Assembly (NCBI GenBank): GCA_023398495.1
Contig: JAEWSG010000160.1
Coordinates: 1 to 56,874, forward strand
From: Bacillota bacterium
Lineage (GTDB): Bacteria > Bacillota > Clostridia > Acetivibrionales > Acetivibrionaceae
Length of the DNA stretch: 56,874 bases
Reading direction: 5' to 3'
Of this stretch, positions 1 to 10,418 are shown piece after piece. The translations under genes were made by a program, and so were the position numbers. Position 1 is the stretch's first letter. Every line of letters begins with the position of its first letter. The notes beneath the pieces were generated by a model. The model saw only the letters and a program-made list of their open reading frames with translations, did not search any database and had not been told where the DNA came from.

Positions 1-2
1 TT

Positions 3-3000
3 GGAACGGCTATAGACTTACAGTTTTACGTTAATTTGGAGTATGTAGGTATTACGCTCTCTGATTAAAATATGAAATTCTAAGAAATCGTGAGATATTT
101 GAAGAAAAAATAACTTTATAGAAGAAGTGATAAATATCCTCAAGGATTCTTTGACGAAGCGTATACATGGAGAAGCAGTAATAATAGTATTGTAGAAGTG
201 GATAAAGGTGTTATAACAGCAAAATCAGAAGGTAAAGTCACGATTGCAGCGATTCAAACATATAATTCACTTTTAGATAATAACTTATTTGCAGTTGTGA
301 CAGTTGTACCTAATCAATCTGAGGGAAAAACACCTCAAGTATTATCAGAAAGCAATTTCGAAGGCTTTACTGAAAAAGGAGTTGCTCCAAGTATAAAAAT
401 TAATTCAGCAGATGTCATAAACAATAAATCAAAAGTAACTAATGCTAAATCTTTGCTTGAAGGGAAAGTTAGTTTTATTGGAGAGCCCATAGAGGTTAGT
501 ACAACAGCAGAGTTTGATTGGGCGGATATTAGTTTTACACTTAGTGAAGAGCAATTGAATGGTATTGACATCAATGATTTAACAATTTATTGGTACGATG
601 TAGAATCAAATGCGATTGTTCCTCAGGTTACGAAAATCGATGAAGCATCAAGAAGACTGACTACTACAGTAACGCATTTTAGTCCATACTTTATAGGCAT
701 GAAGGACTATACTCCGATTGATATTGCTTTTGTAATTGATAACTACTATGGAGATAGTAATAGTATTAGTATTTTTCAAAGTAACATAGCCAAAACAATC
801 ATAGAATTAAGAAAACATACAGATGTAAGGGCTAGTTTTATTTTTCGTGACGAAAATAAGGAAGTAGACGTATGGGATAGAACTTATAAAAAAATTGAAA
901 ATCCTACAGACATAGATGATGATGCTGTTTGGTATACGCTTTATAATGTTTTTCTGTATATAAGAGCATTTGATAATGAGCTTACGAATGAAGATGATAT
1001 TATTAGAATATGTTCAGAAGCTTCAACTAAAGGATATGAGATACTAACTTCAAAAGAACATTTTCCAACTTTGGCCAGGGAAGCTAAGAAGTATGTCTTA
1101 GTTTATACTCGACATAATGGATATTTTATAGAAAGTAATTCAATTTATTTAGCTATGCCAAAGGCATATGGGATAGTAATAGGTAATACTAAAGGATACT
1201 ATCAGGATGCAGCATTTGCATATAACATAGACAATGTTATACCACTTGCGAGTTTCTTGATTGAACCAGTGTATAGTCAATTAACATTAACAAAAACAGG
1301 GAATTATGTGTGGGTTTTAAAAGAAGGTAATGCAAATGTTACAGAGGATGTAATTGTTTTGCAAAAAACTCTCGTGTCAAAGGGATACTTGGTAATGCCT
1401 TTAGATGAAAATGGTAACATGGTTCCGTTTGGATGCTACGCAAGCATAACTAAAAATGCGGTACATGATTTTTAAAAACAAAATGGCCTATCAAGTGATG
1501 GTATTGTAGGTAAAAATACATGGAGGAAACTAGGGTTACCATACGATTACTTAACTGGAGAACCCGATAGAACATCTTATGAATATAAAAAAATATTAGA
1601 CAGAGAGTACAAGATCGAATTGCTTCCAAGCCTTACATTGGCATCTAGATACAATGGTGACAAATTTGAAGTTGGAGATATTGTTGAAATTATAGCAGTA
1701 GGTAGGAATTGTGACCATATTGCACTGGTAGTTAATGGTAAGTGGGTGGCAACTCAAAATGGTAATCGTTTTTCATATAATTATGTGGTAGAACAAGCTG
1801 GGGAAATTGAAATATATGTTGCAGCAAGAAATGTGCCTGGATTAAAAGGCGGCACATATATAGAAACAGAACCTGTTAAATTTGAAGGGATAGAAATTCC
1901 AAGAAAGAGCTCGCTTTTATATCCAAATGGAGGAGTAAGTGGCGATGTTATAATGTTTGACCAAACTACAGGAATACCGATTGAAAGAGGTTCATTAAAA
2001 GTCTACAAAGGTGGAAAAGTTTTTGCATCTTTGCAATCATTTTTAGCTGTTTATGAAGGGCAATACAGGGTTGTTAGGAGAACTGCTTACAATGTTAAAT
2101 ACGAATTTAATAACGGTGATGTTCTAGAATATGATGTTTATGAAACAAAGAATGAGGAGAAAGCGAAAAAACCCATTAAGATAACCTATGCTAATGGTTA
2201 TGTAGAATATCCTGATTTTGAGTCCGAGAGGGATATATTTGATATCTGGTTACTAATGTTGGATGTTCAAATATTAGCTAGATTAGTAGGGTGTGAAGAT
2301 TCTGTATGTATTATAGAATCAGCAGGAAATAATGTAACTTGCTTTGTTGGAGGTCCAGCAGTACAAGAGTTAATTGATCGATCAACAATGTCTTCTAAGT
2401 CAATAAATTTTTTACAAGGAATGTGGAATGGTGCAGTAGATAGTGGAAAAGGAACAGTTCAGTTAGTCACGGACTTCCCAGAAGTTGTCGAGAACATGGT
2501 TGCTTTAAGTAAAGATATTGCAATAGCTATAAAAGATCCAAATAGTGTGCAACGTAAAGAATACCGTGAAATAATTGATGTGATCATATTACAAGCACAA
2601 TTAGCAAAAGATGATGACGCTGCAAAAATGCTAGGTTATATAACTGGTGGAGTTTTGTTTGAGATTGCTTTAGCCAAAGGTGCTGGGATTGCAGCAAAGA
2701 ATCTTAAAACCCTAGTTAAAACAGAGGCCTTTTTAGATGCTCTTAACAAAACGAGAATTGGTTCAATGACTATAGAGCAAGTTATAAAAATAGCTAAAGC
2801 TATAAACAAGATAACATCTGCAGCAGATGATTTTCTAAACGATGTGGCCGGAAAAATTGTAAAGTTAAGAGATGGAATTGCAGTAAAATTAGCACTTTCC
2901 GTAATAGATGATCCAAGTGAAGCCTATGCCTTAATAAAGAATTCTCAACTAAGTGATATATCAAAGATTGAAAGTATCGCCAAAGAAGCAGGAAGATTTC

Positions 3001-3599
3001 TTGAAATTGATGAAATAGCTCCAGACATTGCTGATTCAGTTAAAAATGTAAGAAAGAATGGCGATGTTCTTGAACTGCTTGATGGTGATGGAAACGTGTT
3101 AAGGACTATGTCAGAGACGGTGGCTGAGGCTCTGGAGTCCCTGGGGAATATTGGTGTAAGATACTCAGATGACGCTATGAGATATGTTTATAAAGCAGGT
3201 ACATATAAACCAACTGCAGTCACTGCAAGCAATTGGGAAGCGTTGGAGGGGATTGCTACTAACATGTATTCATCGTTTAGAACAAGGACAGATGATATTC
3301 TAAAAGTAGCTCAAAACACTGGTTGGGATATTAAAGATATTGAGCAAATCAAAAGACATATATTCCTTGACGAGTTAAGGCTAGATGATGGAGTAAGGCT
3401 ATTAGATCCTGACTATGAAATGGCAGTTGCTTGGGAAAGACTTGTAAATGGTGAATTCTATCAGAACGATATACTACTACTAAAGCATGAGTTGTATGAG
3501 TCAACTTACTACAAAGCATTTGATACAATACAAAGAGTTGCTCACAACGAAGCTAACAAAATCTTTAACTGGCAAAACTTAATAGAAAGTCTAAGATAA
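3..3599 (+). pseudogene. Decayed large secreted Big_2/vWA/PG-binding/toxin-type protein
   Basis: One reading frame runs from the window edge to 3599 but is broken by TAA at 66-68, 81-83, 111-113 and 1473-1475. Reading through the stops gives a bacterial Ig-like (Big_2) domain ending in WRSSNNSIVEVDKGVITAKS, then a vWA-like segment (FVIDNYYGDSNS, with a degenerate MIDAS), then a peptidoglycan-binding repeat that is cut exactly at AVHDF-stop-KQNGLSSDGIVG; family members usually carry Gln there, so CAA to TAA explains it. After the stop come a beta-rich Ig-like segment, a hydrophobic helical region typical of pre-toxin parts of polymorphic toxins (about 2400-2900), and a C-terminal domain with conserved-looking IKRHIFLDE and LLKHELYES motifs. 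The 5' end lies outside the window. No convincing Shine-Dalgarno precedes the open pieces at GTG 198 or TTG 1620. Toxin function is inference; the C-terminal domain might still be expressed from an internal start. Confidence 0.6.
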
Positions 3600-3612
3600 G
3601 GAGTGAAATAAT

Positions 3613-3858
3613 ATGGGAATAAATGTATATGGAAAAAAAGAGTTTGAAAATAACGAGTATGTAATCTATAATTTTGGTTGCAAACATGATGGGCTGACTG
3701 GAAAGCTCAGATTTAATAAAGATTCTTTGGAACTTATTATTCTTAAATCTGAGGAAGGGAGTTTTTCTGATAGTGCACTATTCAAAATTGCAAGTAGAAT
3801 AAAAAATAGGTATCAAGAAACAGGAGAGTTTCCAGATAACCCTGTTAGTGCATCATAA
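3613..3858 (+). CDS. Small protein, candidate immunity partner of the upstream toxin-type domain
   Basis: 81-residue soluble protein without signal peptide, rich in acidic and aromatic residues (start MGINVYGKKEFENNEYVIYN). It starts 13 bases after the stop of the toxin-like frame with a good ribosome site (AAGGAG overlapping that stop), so the two were co-transcribed. A small cytoplasmic ORF directly after the C-terminal domain of a large secreted modular protein is the classic arrangement of a polymorphic toxin and its immunity protein. No named family was recognised. It remains intact although the upstream gene is broken, which would fit protection against the toxin of relatives; that is inference. 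Confidence 0.5.
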   Translation: MGINVYGKKEFENNEYVIYNFGCKHDGLTGKLRFNKDSLELIILKSEEGSFSDSALFKIASRIKNRYQETGEFPDNPVSAS

Positions 3859-3950
3859 GTTATTTTAGTGTCTACAGTAAACAAAAAAGATAACATTAAT
3901 TTTTTTATTGGTATAATTATCGTATTACAAATTATTTTGAGGTGTGGACT

Positions 3951-4871
3951 ATGATAGTATTATTTTGTTGTAATCCATTAGATAGTAAGGAAGTTGATTT
4001 TGATTATTTAGGTGAGTACAATGCTGCTAAAAATCAAGGATTTGATGTAAGACTAATAAATTTTGAAGAATTGGTAAATAACAACAACCCTATTGCTGCA
4101 ATAAGAAAAATACCGATGATGTCTGAGCCCCAAATAGCTGTTTTCCGTGGATGGATGATGAAACCTAATAAATATGAAGAATTATACAATGTGCTACTAA
4201 CAAAAAATATTAAATTGATTAATTCACCTTATGCCTATAAGCATTGTCACTATTTGCCTGAAGCATATGAATTGGTAAGGGTATGTACACCAAAAACAGT
4301 TTGGGTTAGCAAAGAAACCCTTAATAAAGATTTTGAAAGTATTCACAGAGTTCTACAGGTATTCGGAGAAAGTCCAGTTATAGTAAAAGACTATGTGAAA
4401 TCACGTAAGCATGAATGGTTTGAAGCTTGTTATATACAAAATGCATCAGATGTAGATAAGGTGAACAATGTAGTAAAGAAATTTATAGAGCTTCAAGGTG
4501 ATGACCTCAATGAAGGAATTGTATTTAGGGAATTTATAAATTTAGAATTTTTAGATAATCACATAAAAAGTAATATGCCATTATCAAAGGAATTCAGAGT
4601 ATTCTTTGTCGATGGGGAGCCAGCATATTTAGTAAATTATTGGGATGAGGGTGAATATGGTGATATAATGCCGGAATTAAAACCATTCCTTAATGTTGCT
4701 AAAAAAATTCAAAGCAAATTTTTTACTATGGATATTGCAAAAGTTGAAAATGGCGGATGGATAATTATGGAGTTAGGTGATGGTCAGGTTTCAGGGTTAC
4801 CGAATTGTGCAGATTTGAAATGCTTTTTTAGTAATATAAAGAAGAGTATCGAGGGTATGCTAAAGTCTTAG
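3951..4871 (+). CDS. ATP-grasp domain protein, R2K clade type
   Basis: 306 residues if started at ATG 3951, which has GAGGTG about 7 bases upstream; the GTG at 3942 lies inside the ribosome site. The C-terminal half carries ATP-grasp hallmarks: SPVIVKDYVKSRKHEW (phosphate-binding Lys), VFREFINLE, SKEFRVFFVDGEPAY, and near the end FTMDIAKVENGGWIIMELGDGQVSG, which supplies the Mg-binding acidic residues. This matches the short R2K ATP-grasp group (DUF4343-like) as known to me. ATP-grasp enzymes join a carboxylate to an amine or thiol; the substrate here is unknown. R2K members are often reported near toxin/immunity and peptide-modification genes, so its position after a toxin-immunity pair may matter. 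No signal peptide. Confidence 0.7.
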   Translation: MIVLFCCNPLDSKEVDFDYLGEYNAAKNQGFDVRLINFEELVNNNNPIAAIRKIPMMSEPQIAVFRGWMMKPNKYEELYNVLLTKNIKLINSPYAYKHCHYLPEAYELVRVCTPKTVWVSKETLNKDFESIHRVLQVFGESPVIVKDYVKSRKHEWFEACYIQNASDVDKVNNVVKKFIELQGDDLNEGIVFREFINLEFLDNHIKSNMPLSKEFRVFFVDGEPAYLVNYWDEGEYGDIMPELKPFLNVAKKIQSKFFTMDIAKVENGGWIIMELGDGQVSGLPNCADLKCFFSNIKKSIEGMLKS

Positions 4872-5073
4872 AGTTGACAGATGTTATTCTTTACACATAG
4901 TGTTTTGGCAGTCTTACAATGTCATAGTTTTCCCTTATGTATTTGCTTTATAAAGCGATAAACCACTGATTAATACAGTAATAGTGTAACTTTGCCATGC
5001 AGTATAAATGACAGAATAAAACAAAGGCTGTGCAGTCTGCCACTAAAACAAACTGGAGGGAAACTTATAATAG

Positions 5074-5256
5074 CTGTGCCCATATTTTTTGCAAAAACTG
5101 TCCTTGTTCTTAATGGTATCAGAGAGTGGCAAGGTATTTTGTGATTCGGGCGAACTAGGGGACAATGCTTGGGAAGCATTTGAAACTCTATGCAACCCAT
5201 TAGAAAAAAGGATAGTAGCGTGGCAATATCTATACTATTTAGAAGTAGAAGTATAA
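5074..5256 (+). pseudogene. Possible gene remnant, unknown protein C-terminus
   Basis: Open frame after a stop at 5071; an ATG at 5113 would give 47 residues. The last stretch (GDNAWEAFETLCNPLEKR, then IVAWQYLYYLEVEV) has protein-like composition and ends at TAA 5254, directly before a terminator-like hairpin. There is no Shine-Dalgarno before the ATG. It reads like the 3' end of a lost gene rather than an active gene. Not recognised. Confidence 0.3.
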
Positions 5257-5288
5257 ACCCCGACTGTAGCAATACAGCTTCGGGGTTT
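5255..5288 (+). terminator. Long hairpin, probable terminator
   Basis: AAACCCCGA pairs with TCGGGGTTT, and the loop holds a second perfect stem CTGTA-GCAA-TACAG. The following T tract is weak (CTATTTG). It overlaps the stop of the upstream remnant. Confidence 0.55.
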
Positions 5289-5511
5289 CTATTTGCCTTG
5301 AAACACAATGATATTTCTGAGTTTATAATTATAGAACTACACTTAATATTTTACCTCAAATTGCCGATAAATTTATATATTGTTAATATACTTTCTAAGG
5401 GCTTAAGATTATGGTCCTATAGGATGTTTGGACTAGGTACAAGCTGGCTGAAATTTGTTACAATAAAAATATAAAACGTTTAAATTTAATCGTCCAACTT
5501 GGGGGTTTTTT

Positions 5512-8500
5512 ATGAAATCATTAAAAAACTTGCTTGCCGTAGTTTTGATAGTTGCACTCATATCGGGTCCTTTACCGCTATTTCAGCAAAGTGTTATGGC
5601 GGCTGTTATTCCTGTCAATATATATGTTGACAGTTATAGCAATGGAATCTTGACTATTCACTGGGATAAAATGTTGGGAGAAAAGTCCTTTTTGATAAGC
5701 TATCATACACCAGATGGTAGTGAGCAAACCATTCAAAGCAATTCCGTAGAAAATACATGTACAATTTCAGGCTTAATGAATGATTATATATACGATATAA
5801 GGGTTCGTATATACAGCGATAATGATTTGGGTGGAAATCTGATTGGTGAAGGTCTGATGTATTATCTCCCACGAGTTTCGTTTTATGCATCTAGAGCAGA
5901 ACAAACAAGGGTGGCTATAGAAGGTGGTGGGTATGAAATTGGAAACATACCAAGGCTTAATCTGAAGTGGTCAATGCCAAAGGTTTGGGATGGTGATCAA
6001 TTTTCTTATGCACATGAAGAAGCTGCAATGAATTATGTCAAGGACAACTTGCTTGCAGTATATAAAAACGTTATTGACGTTTCTACTCTCAATTTCAGGA
6101 TAAATCTATCAAGTAGCTTGTCAACTCTAAACAGCGGATCTTCGCAGTCTTCCGTCCTTGTTAACTATGCAGGTACAGGTTATACTGCACATGTAGCAGG
6201 TAATCAGGCCACTACTTCTAAAGTTTTTGGTCCGGATGAGAACGGTTTATTGAGCGTAGATCTAATCGGAAGAAAGGATGTTACTACGTCTTTGCCAGTA
6301 CCTGAAGAATATGGGCTACCCGACGGAGACATACTTCCGGGAACAGTTTATTATATGAATATCAAACTTTCATACCAGAATAACGACGGAATTAGCAAGT
6401 ATGTTACAACTGTCGGAGATCCAGACGACTTAAACGGAAGCAATTTGATGGGGGTATTTCCTTATACGTATACTCCAATAAGGTTTCAGCTTTCCAAGGA
6501 TTCGGCTGACAATGTATATATAAAAATATATAAGGTAAATCAGGGAAGCCTTGACCTTCCAAGATTGTATTATGAAGTGCAGTGCAGTGATGATGAGACT
6601 ATAAAGGGCGACTGGAGTATCAAAAAGACAATAGATGACAGTTTTTTTGCTTCGGGGTCCGATAGTGCGCTGACTCTGATATCTGGCGTAGGAGCAAACA
6701 ATAAAATTTTTTACAGGATAGTTGTTAAGACTGACACGACAAATGACAGGCTAGAGTCAATGCCTATGCATTACACTTTATCAGAGGATACAAGTAAATC
6801 ACCTGTACCTACAGGAATAACTATAATTGGGCGCACGCTTGTATCAAGAACAGTTGAAATTAACGGTTTACCTGTACTGCAAAAGTCATCTGACATTACT
6901 ATTTCCTGGGAAAAACCTGCTAATTGGGATGAGATAAGGGCAAATACAAATAAAGACGATGATGTTGTATACCATGTTTTATTGAATATGAGTGAAGAGG
7001 AAAACAAATCTATGCCCTATCCTGAACTTAAATCCGGGGACACTTTATATGGTTACTTTCCTATGATATACAGGAGGGTTTTGTACTTTTCATCAAAGGA
7101 AGTTACAGAGAATGGAAATCGTCTTGAATATACTATTAAAGGATTTAACCTTTTTAAAGGCACATATTATAATGGGCTGGATGAAAACGGAACACCGGTG
7201 ATTCTGGAAAAAAACATAGATAATAGTGAAAGTTATCCTGATTTTCTCATTCCAAACAAGGTCTACTTTATGCAGATGTATACCACAAATAATATTAAGC
7301 GGGACTCAAATGAGAATGAGGATATGTCCGATAAGTCGGTAATAGTAAGTTTTACTTCAAGAGCAGGAGATGAAATAGATGTACCTCTTCCGAAAAGATT
7401 AAGATTGAATATAAATGATGCGGATGTGACTATTGGAGATACAACCAAAGTCTCAAATTATATTGAGCTTCAGTTTGACAAGGTTGATATAAATTGGAAT
7501 AACTATATACCTGACACTACTGTATCTAAAGATGTATACTATGACTTATATATGAGTAACAGGCCTGATTTGAATTCATTCAAACTGATTGGGACAACTG
7601 AGGATCTTAATGGAGATGTTGTATTTATTGGAGCAGAGGATGTGCAAAGCACGTCGGTAAGGCTGGTAATACGGGACTTTTCCAAAGGAACAGAGGCCTA
7701 CACTATTTTTGGTCCTAACCTCAGATCCAATACTACTTACTACTTTGTTGCCCGGACAAGATTGAGTGCAGTTGGACTTGAGACGGATAAGGAATCCACT
7801 TTTACCACACTTCTCCCTGTTACAACAGTTAAGGCAGTAATCGGAGAACCTGATGAGACATCAAAAAAGCCATACGCTCCAGTTGACTATAAAATTGCTG
7901 TGGATAGTGAAGGTAATCAGATTCTGTCAAGTTCGAGGGTTACTTTCAGTTGGACAAGGGACGAAACCGATGTGGTTTACAATATTATTTGTTCATCAAG
8001 AAGGCTTGATGCAAACGAAGGGCCGTATGAAGGAGCAAACGATGCTATATACCAAAGTTTCATAGACAATTTTGGCAATATAACACTTGACCCTTCTCTT
8101 GAAAATTTACCGGAGAATTTTGAATACAACCAAGTTTCAAAAGAATGCAGATTTACTTTTGATGAGTGGCTTTTTCCAAATAAGCTTTACTATTTCAGTA
8201 TAAGGGCTATCAAGAAAGACAACGAAAAATTGTACAGCTCTTGGGTTTCTATACCTGTTACTACAAAGCTTATCGAGCAACCGGCATATCTGGAGGCTGT
8301 CACTGATGTTCAACTGGGGTTTTTCTTCGATGATGATGAGCTGGGAACTGTTGCAGAGGACTATAATGTATACTTAAAAGCTGAAAAGGACTTGAAATTT
8401 AATCTTATTAATAAAAATAAATACACTTTTGTAAAATTTGGTACAACTTGCTATGTAAGGATGATAAATTTAGAAGCCGATACCTATTATGATGTAAAGG

Positions 8501-10389
8501 TATATAAGGATAATGACAGTATACTGGTGTATACAAAGGAAGAGTTGAAAACCCGTGATTCCTGCCATCAGATTGAGATCAAATGGAGAGGTCTTCCTGA
8601 ATATAAATATGAGATTTCTGTTATGACAAGCACAGATGACAGCTACATTTTGCTTGACGATGGAAATCTTCAGGAGTACACGAGTGCACAAGGGAATATT
8701 CTGCCTTACTATGCTGAAAAAAACTTCAAAACCAGCGGTATGGTTTATGAATACTACTATGCCAGGATAAAAACCATTCCTGTAAGGTTGGAGGATGGCA
8801 CATTTGAGGATCGGCCTTTAAAATCAAATACAAAATACCATATAAAGGTAAGAGCTATAAAGATAGATCCTGTAGATGCATCAATAATTACATATTCCAA
8901 GTATTTAGGCCCTGTGTATATCAGAACGGATTTTAATCAGGACGATTATGACGAAGAGGATAACAATACAAAGACTGAAGCTACTTTTTTGGACAAAATA
9001 AACAAACTTGAACAAGCTTTATTCTGGAGAATAAATATTGGAAATGCGGAAGAAAACAAGTTGCTGCTAAAAGGAGACAGGATGATAAATGCACTGGAAA
9101 ACAGTGGCCCACAGCCTTTTTTGCTAGATGTATCGTACTATGCCAGACGTGCTTCGACTGACACAATTTTCATACCTGTTGATGTAATAGCTGCGATGGA
9201 CACAGAAAACAGAAGCCTTGTTATAAGAACCAACGGTGCGGAATACAGCATAAGACCAAATACCTTTGAGCTGGGCTCAAGATCTGAAATTGAAGAGCTT
9301 GAAAAAAATGATAACATTAATGAAATATACTTTATGCTGAATATAGGACGTAATAAAAGCCAACAAGTGAGTATTCCTAAAGGATTTAAACCGGTTTCGG
9401 ATATAAATGATCTGGAAATTAAAGCTGTTGGCACTTCCATTACCCACAAGCAGTTAAAGAGTCAGATTGACGACCGTATATACAACAAAAACTCCGGACT
9501 TGTTCAGGAAAAGCTGGGTGAGCTTCTAAAAAAAGTGCCTGCGGTTGATTCAAATGCTTTGGATGATATAATAACCGATGCTATTGATGAAATTGAGCTT
9601 GAACTTTCAAAATTTATATATTACAAGCTGGAGGGTGGCAACGGAATAACTCCTGTAGTTGTAGACAGTGCTCCCGTTAAGGTTTTTGACAACCCTATTC
9701 TTGTGAAAATTAATTATTTAGAGGAGCCGGGATTGAAGCAGCCTTATACCAGATATGACGATGCGCAGTGGCAGAAGTTATATAGTAGTGCTGTTACAGC
9801 TTCAAACAATATGGTGTTTAACGTTGTTAAAACCGGGGAATATGCAATACTTCTGAAGGAAGATAACGTAGAAGATTTGACTGACAGCTATAAACAAGCA
9901 CCGGATATAAAGTTGCTTCTTTCAAAATATGACTTAAGTGAAGTTTTTGGAGATTTGAGCTCCTTCTATCCTGAAGATAATGTAAAAGTTAAGGAAGTAA
10001 TACTTCTGTACGAATTAGTATCAGGTGTTGAGAGAGGCAGTCCAGGCCTTTCAATAAATCAGAAAGCTCAAAAGTATGGACTTGAAGGTCTGATTGGCTT
10101 TGGAGGAGTTGTCAGGGATGTAAGCAGGCAGGAGACTGCCAAAGTAGTAATGCTGGTGTACTCTTCAAAGACAGGCGTAAATGTAAATAGCCTGATTCCT
10201 AACAGGAGTATTACCGCCAAAGATTTGGCACAGACAGACAGCATATATTATAAAGATGTATTGATCTGTGCCGATTTAGGTTTGCTTGGCCTTAATGAAG
10301 AAGGCCGGTTTAACCCTAAAGGTACAATAACAAGGGGTGAACTGGCAAGTGCATTTGTGAAAGTTTTAAAGCTTACCGGTGATATTTAA
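5512..10389 (+). CDS. Giant fibronectin type III cell-surface protein with C-terminal SLH-like region
   Basis: 1625 residues with a typical signal peptide (MKSLKNLLAVVLIVALISGPL, cut near residue 31). Most of the chain is a string of Fn3-like beta-sandwich units, recognisable by repeated strand patterns such as VTFSWTRDETDVVYNII, TYYFVARTR and YYDVKVY. Around residues 1150-1250 there is a separate beta domain (TIFIPVDVIAAMDTENRSLV) that recurs in the next gene. The last 150 residues hold weak S-layer-homology repeats; the clearest is YYKDVLICADLGLLGLNEEG followed by FNPKGTITRGELASAFVK. SLH domains bind secondary cell-wall polymers, so the protein is probably wall-anchored. It heads a three-gene set with short gaps. 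The ligand and exact Fn3 count are not determinable here. Confidence 0.8.
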   Translation: MKSLKNLLAVVLIVALISGPLPLFQQSVMAAVIPVNIYVDSYSNGILTIHWDKMLGEKSFLISYHTPDGSEQTIQSNSVENTCTISGLMNDYIYDIRVRIYSDNDLGGNLIGEGLMYYLPRVSFYASRAEQTRVAIEGGGYEIGNIPRLNLKWSMPKVWDGDQFSYAHEEAAMNYVKDNLLAVYKNVIDVSTLNFRINLSSSLSTLNSGSSQSSVLVNYAGTGYTAHVAGNQATTSKVFGPDENGLLSVDLIGRKDVTTSLPVPEEYGLPDGDILPGTVYYMNIKLSYQNNDGISKYVTTVGDPDDLNGSNLMGVFPYTYTPIRFQLSKDSADNVYIKIYKVNQGSLDLPRLYYEVQCSDDETIKGDWSIKKTIDDSFFASGSDSALTLISGVGANNKIFYRIVVKTDTTNDRLESMPMHYTLSEDTSKSPVPTGITIIGRTLVSRTVEINGLPVLQKSSDITISWEKPANWDEIRANTNKDDDVVYHVLLNMSEEENKSMPYPELKSGDTLYGYFPMIYRRVLYFSSKEVTENGNRLEYTIKGFNLFKGTYYNGLDENGTPVILEKNIDNSESYPDFLIPNKVYFMQMYTTNNIKRDSNENEDMSDKSVIVSFTSRAGDEIDVPLPKRLRLNINDADVTIGDTTKVSNYIELQFDKVDINWNNYIPDTTVSKDVYYDLYMSNRPDLNSFKLIGTTEDLNGDVVFIGAEDVQSTSVRLVIRDFSKGTEAYTIFGPNLRSNTTYYFVARTRLSAVGLETDKESTFTTLLPVTTVKAVIGEPDETSKKPYAPVDYKIAVDSEGNQILSSSRVTFSWTRDETDVVYNIICSSRRLDANEGPYEGANDAIYQSFIDNFGNITLDPSLENLPENFEYNQVSKECRFTFDEWLFPNKLYYFSIRAIKKDNEKLYSSWVSIPVTTKLIEQPAYLEAVTDVQLGFFFDDDELGTVAEDYNVYLKAEKDLKFNLINKNKYTFVKFGTTCYVRMINLEADTYYDVKVYKDNDSILVYTKEELKTRDSCHQIEIKWRGLPEYKYEISVMTSTDDSYILLDDGNLQEYTSAQGNILPYYAEKNFKTSGMVYEYYYARIKTIPVRLEDGTFEDRPLKSNTKYHIKVRAIKIDPVDASIITYSKYLGPVYIRTDFNQDDYDEEDNNTKTEATFLDKINKLEQALFWRINIGNAEENKLLLKGDRMINALENSGPQPFLLDVSYYARRASTDTIFIPVDVIAAMDTENRSLVIRTNGAEYSIRPNTFELGSRSEIEELEKNDNINEIYFMLNIGRNKSQQVSIPKGFKPVSDINDLEIKAVGTSITHKQLKSQIDDRIYNKNSGLVQEKLGELLKKVPAVDSNALDDIITDAIDEIELELSKFIYYKLEGGNGITPVVVDSAPVKVFDNPILVKINYLEEPGLKQPYTRYDDAQWQKLYSSAVTASNNMVFNVVKTGEYAILLKEDNVEDLTDSYKQAPDIKLLLSKYDLSEVFGDLSSFYPEDNVKVKEVILLYELVSGVERGSPGLSINQKAQKYGLEGLIGFGGVVRDVSRQETAKVVMLVYSSKTGVNVNSLIPNRSITAKDLAQTDSIYYKDVLICADLGLLGLNEEGRFNPKGTITRGELASAFVKVLKLTGDI

Positions 10390-10418
10390 AGAATAGACGA
10401 ACCATAGGAGAAATGATT

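Larger units (their letters stand above)
4872..5511. other. 640-base gap before the Fn3/SLH genes
   Basis: Holds a possible gene remnant (5074-5256) and a strong hairpin (5255-5288). From 5289 to the ribosome site of the next gene (TTGGGGG just before 5512) the DNA is AT-rich and shows no ORF with a start signal and no riboswitch that I recognise. Confidence 0.5.

Noticed and set aside
3..3599. TAA recoded as glutamine
   Set aside because: All intact genes in the window end normally, many at TAA, so pseudogene decay is far simpler.
4970..5308. 112-residue minus-strand ORF
   Set aside because: No start signal; it overlaps a hairpin and a remnant on the plus strand, and its composition is not protein-like.
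5190..5474. 94-residue ORF in the gap before the Fn3 gene
   Set aside because: It runs through the terminator hairpin, has no ribosome site, and conflicts with the more protein-like remnant frame.
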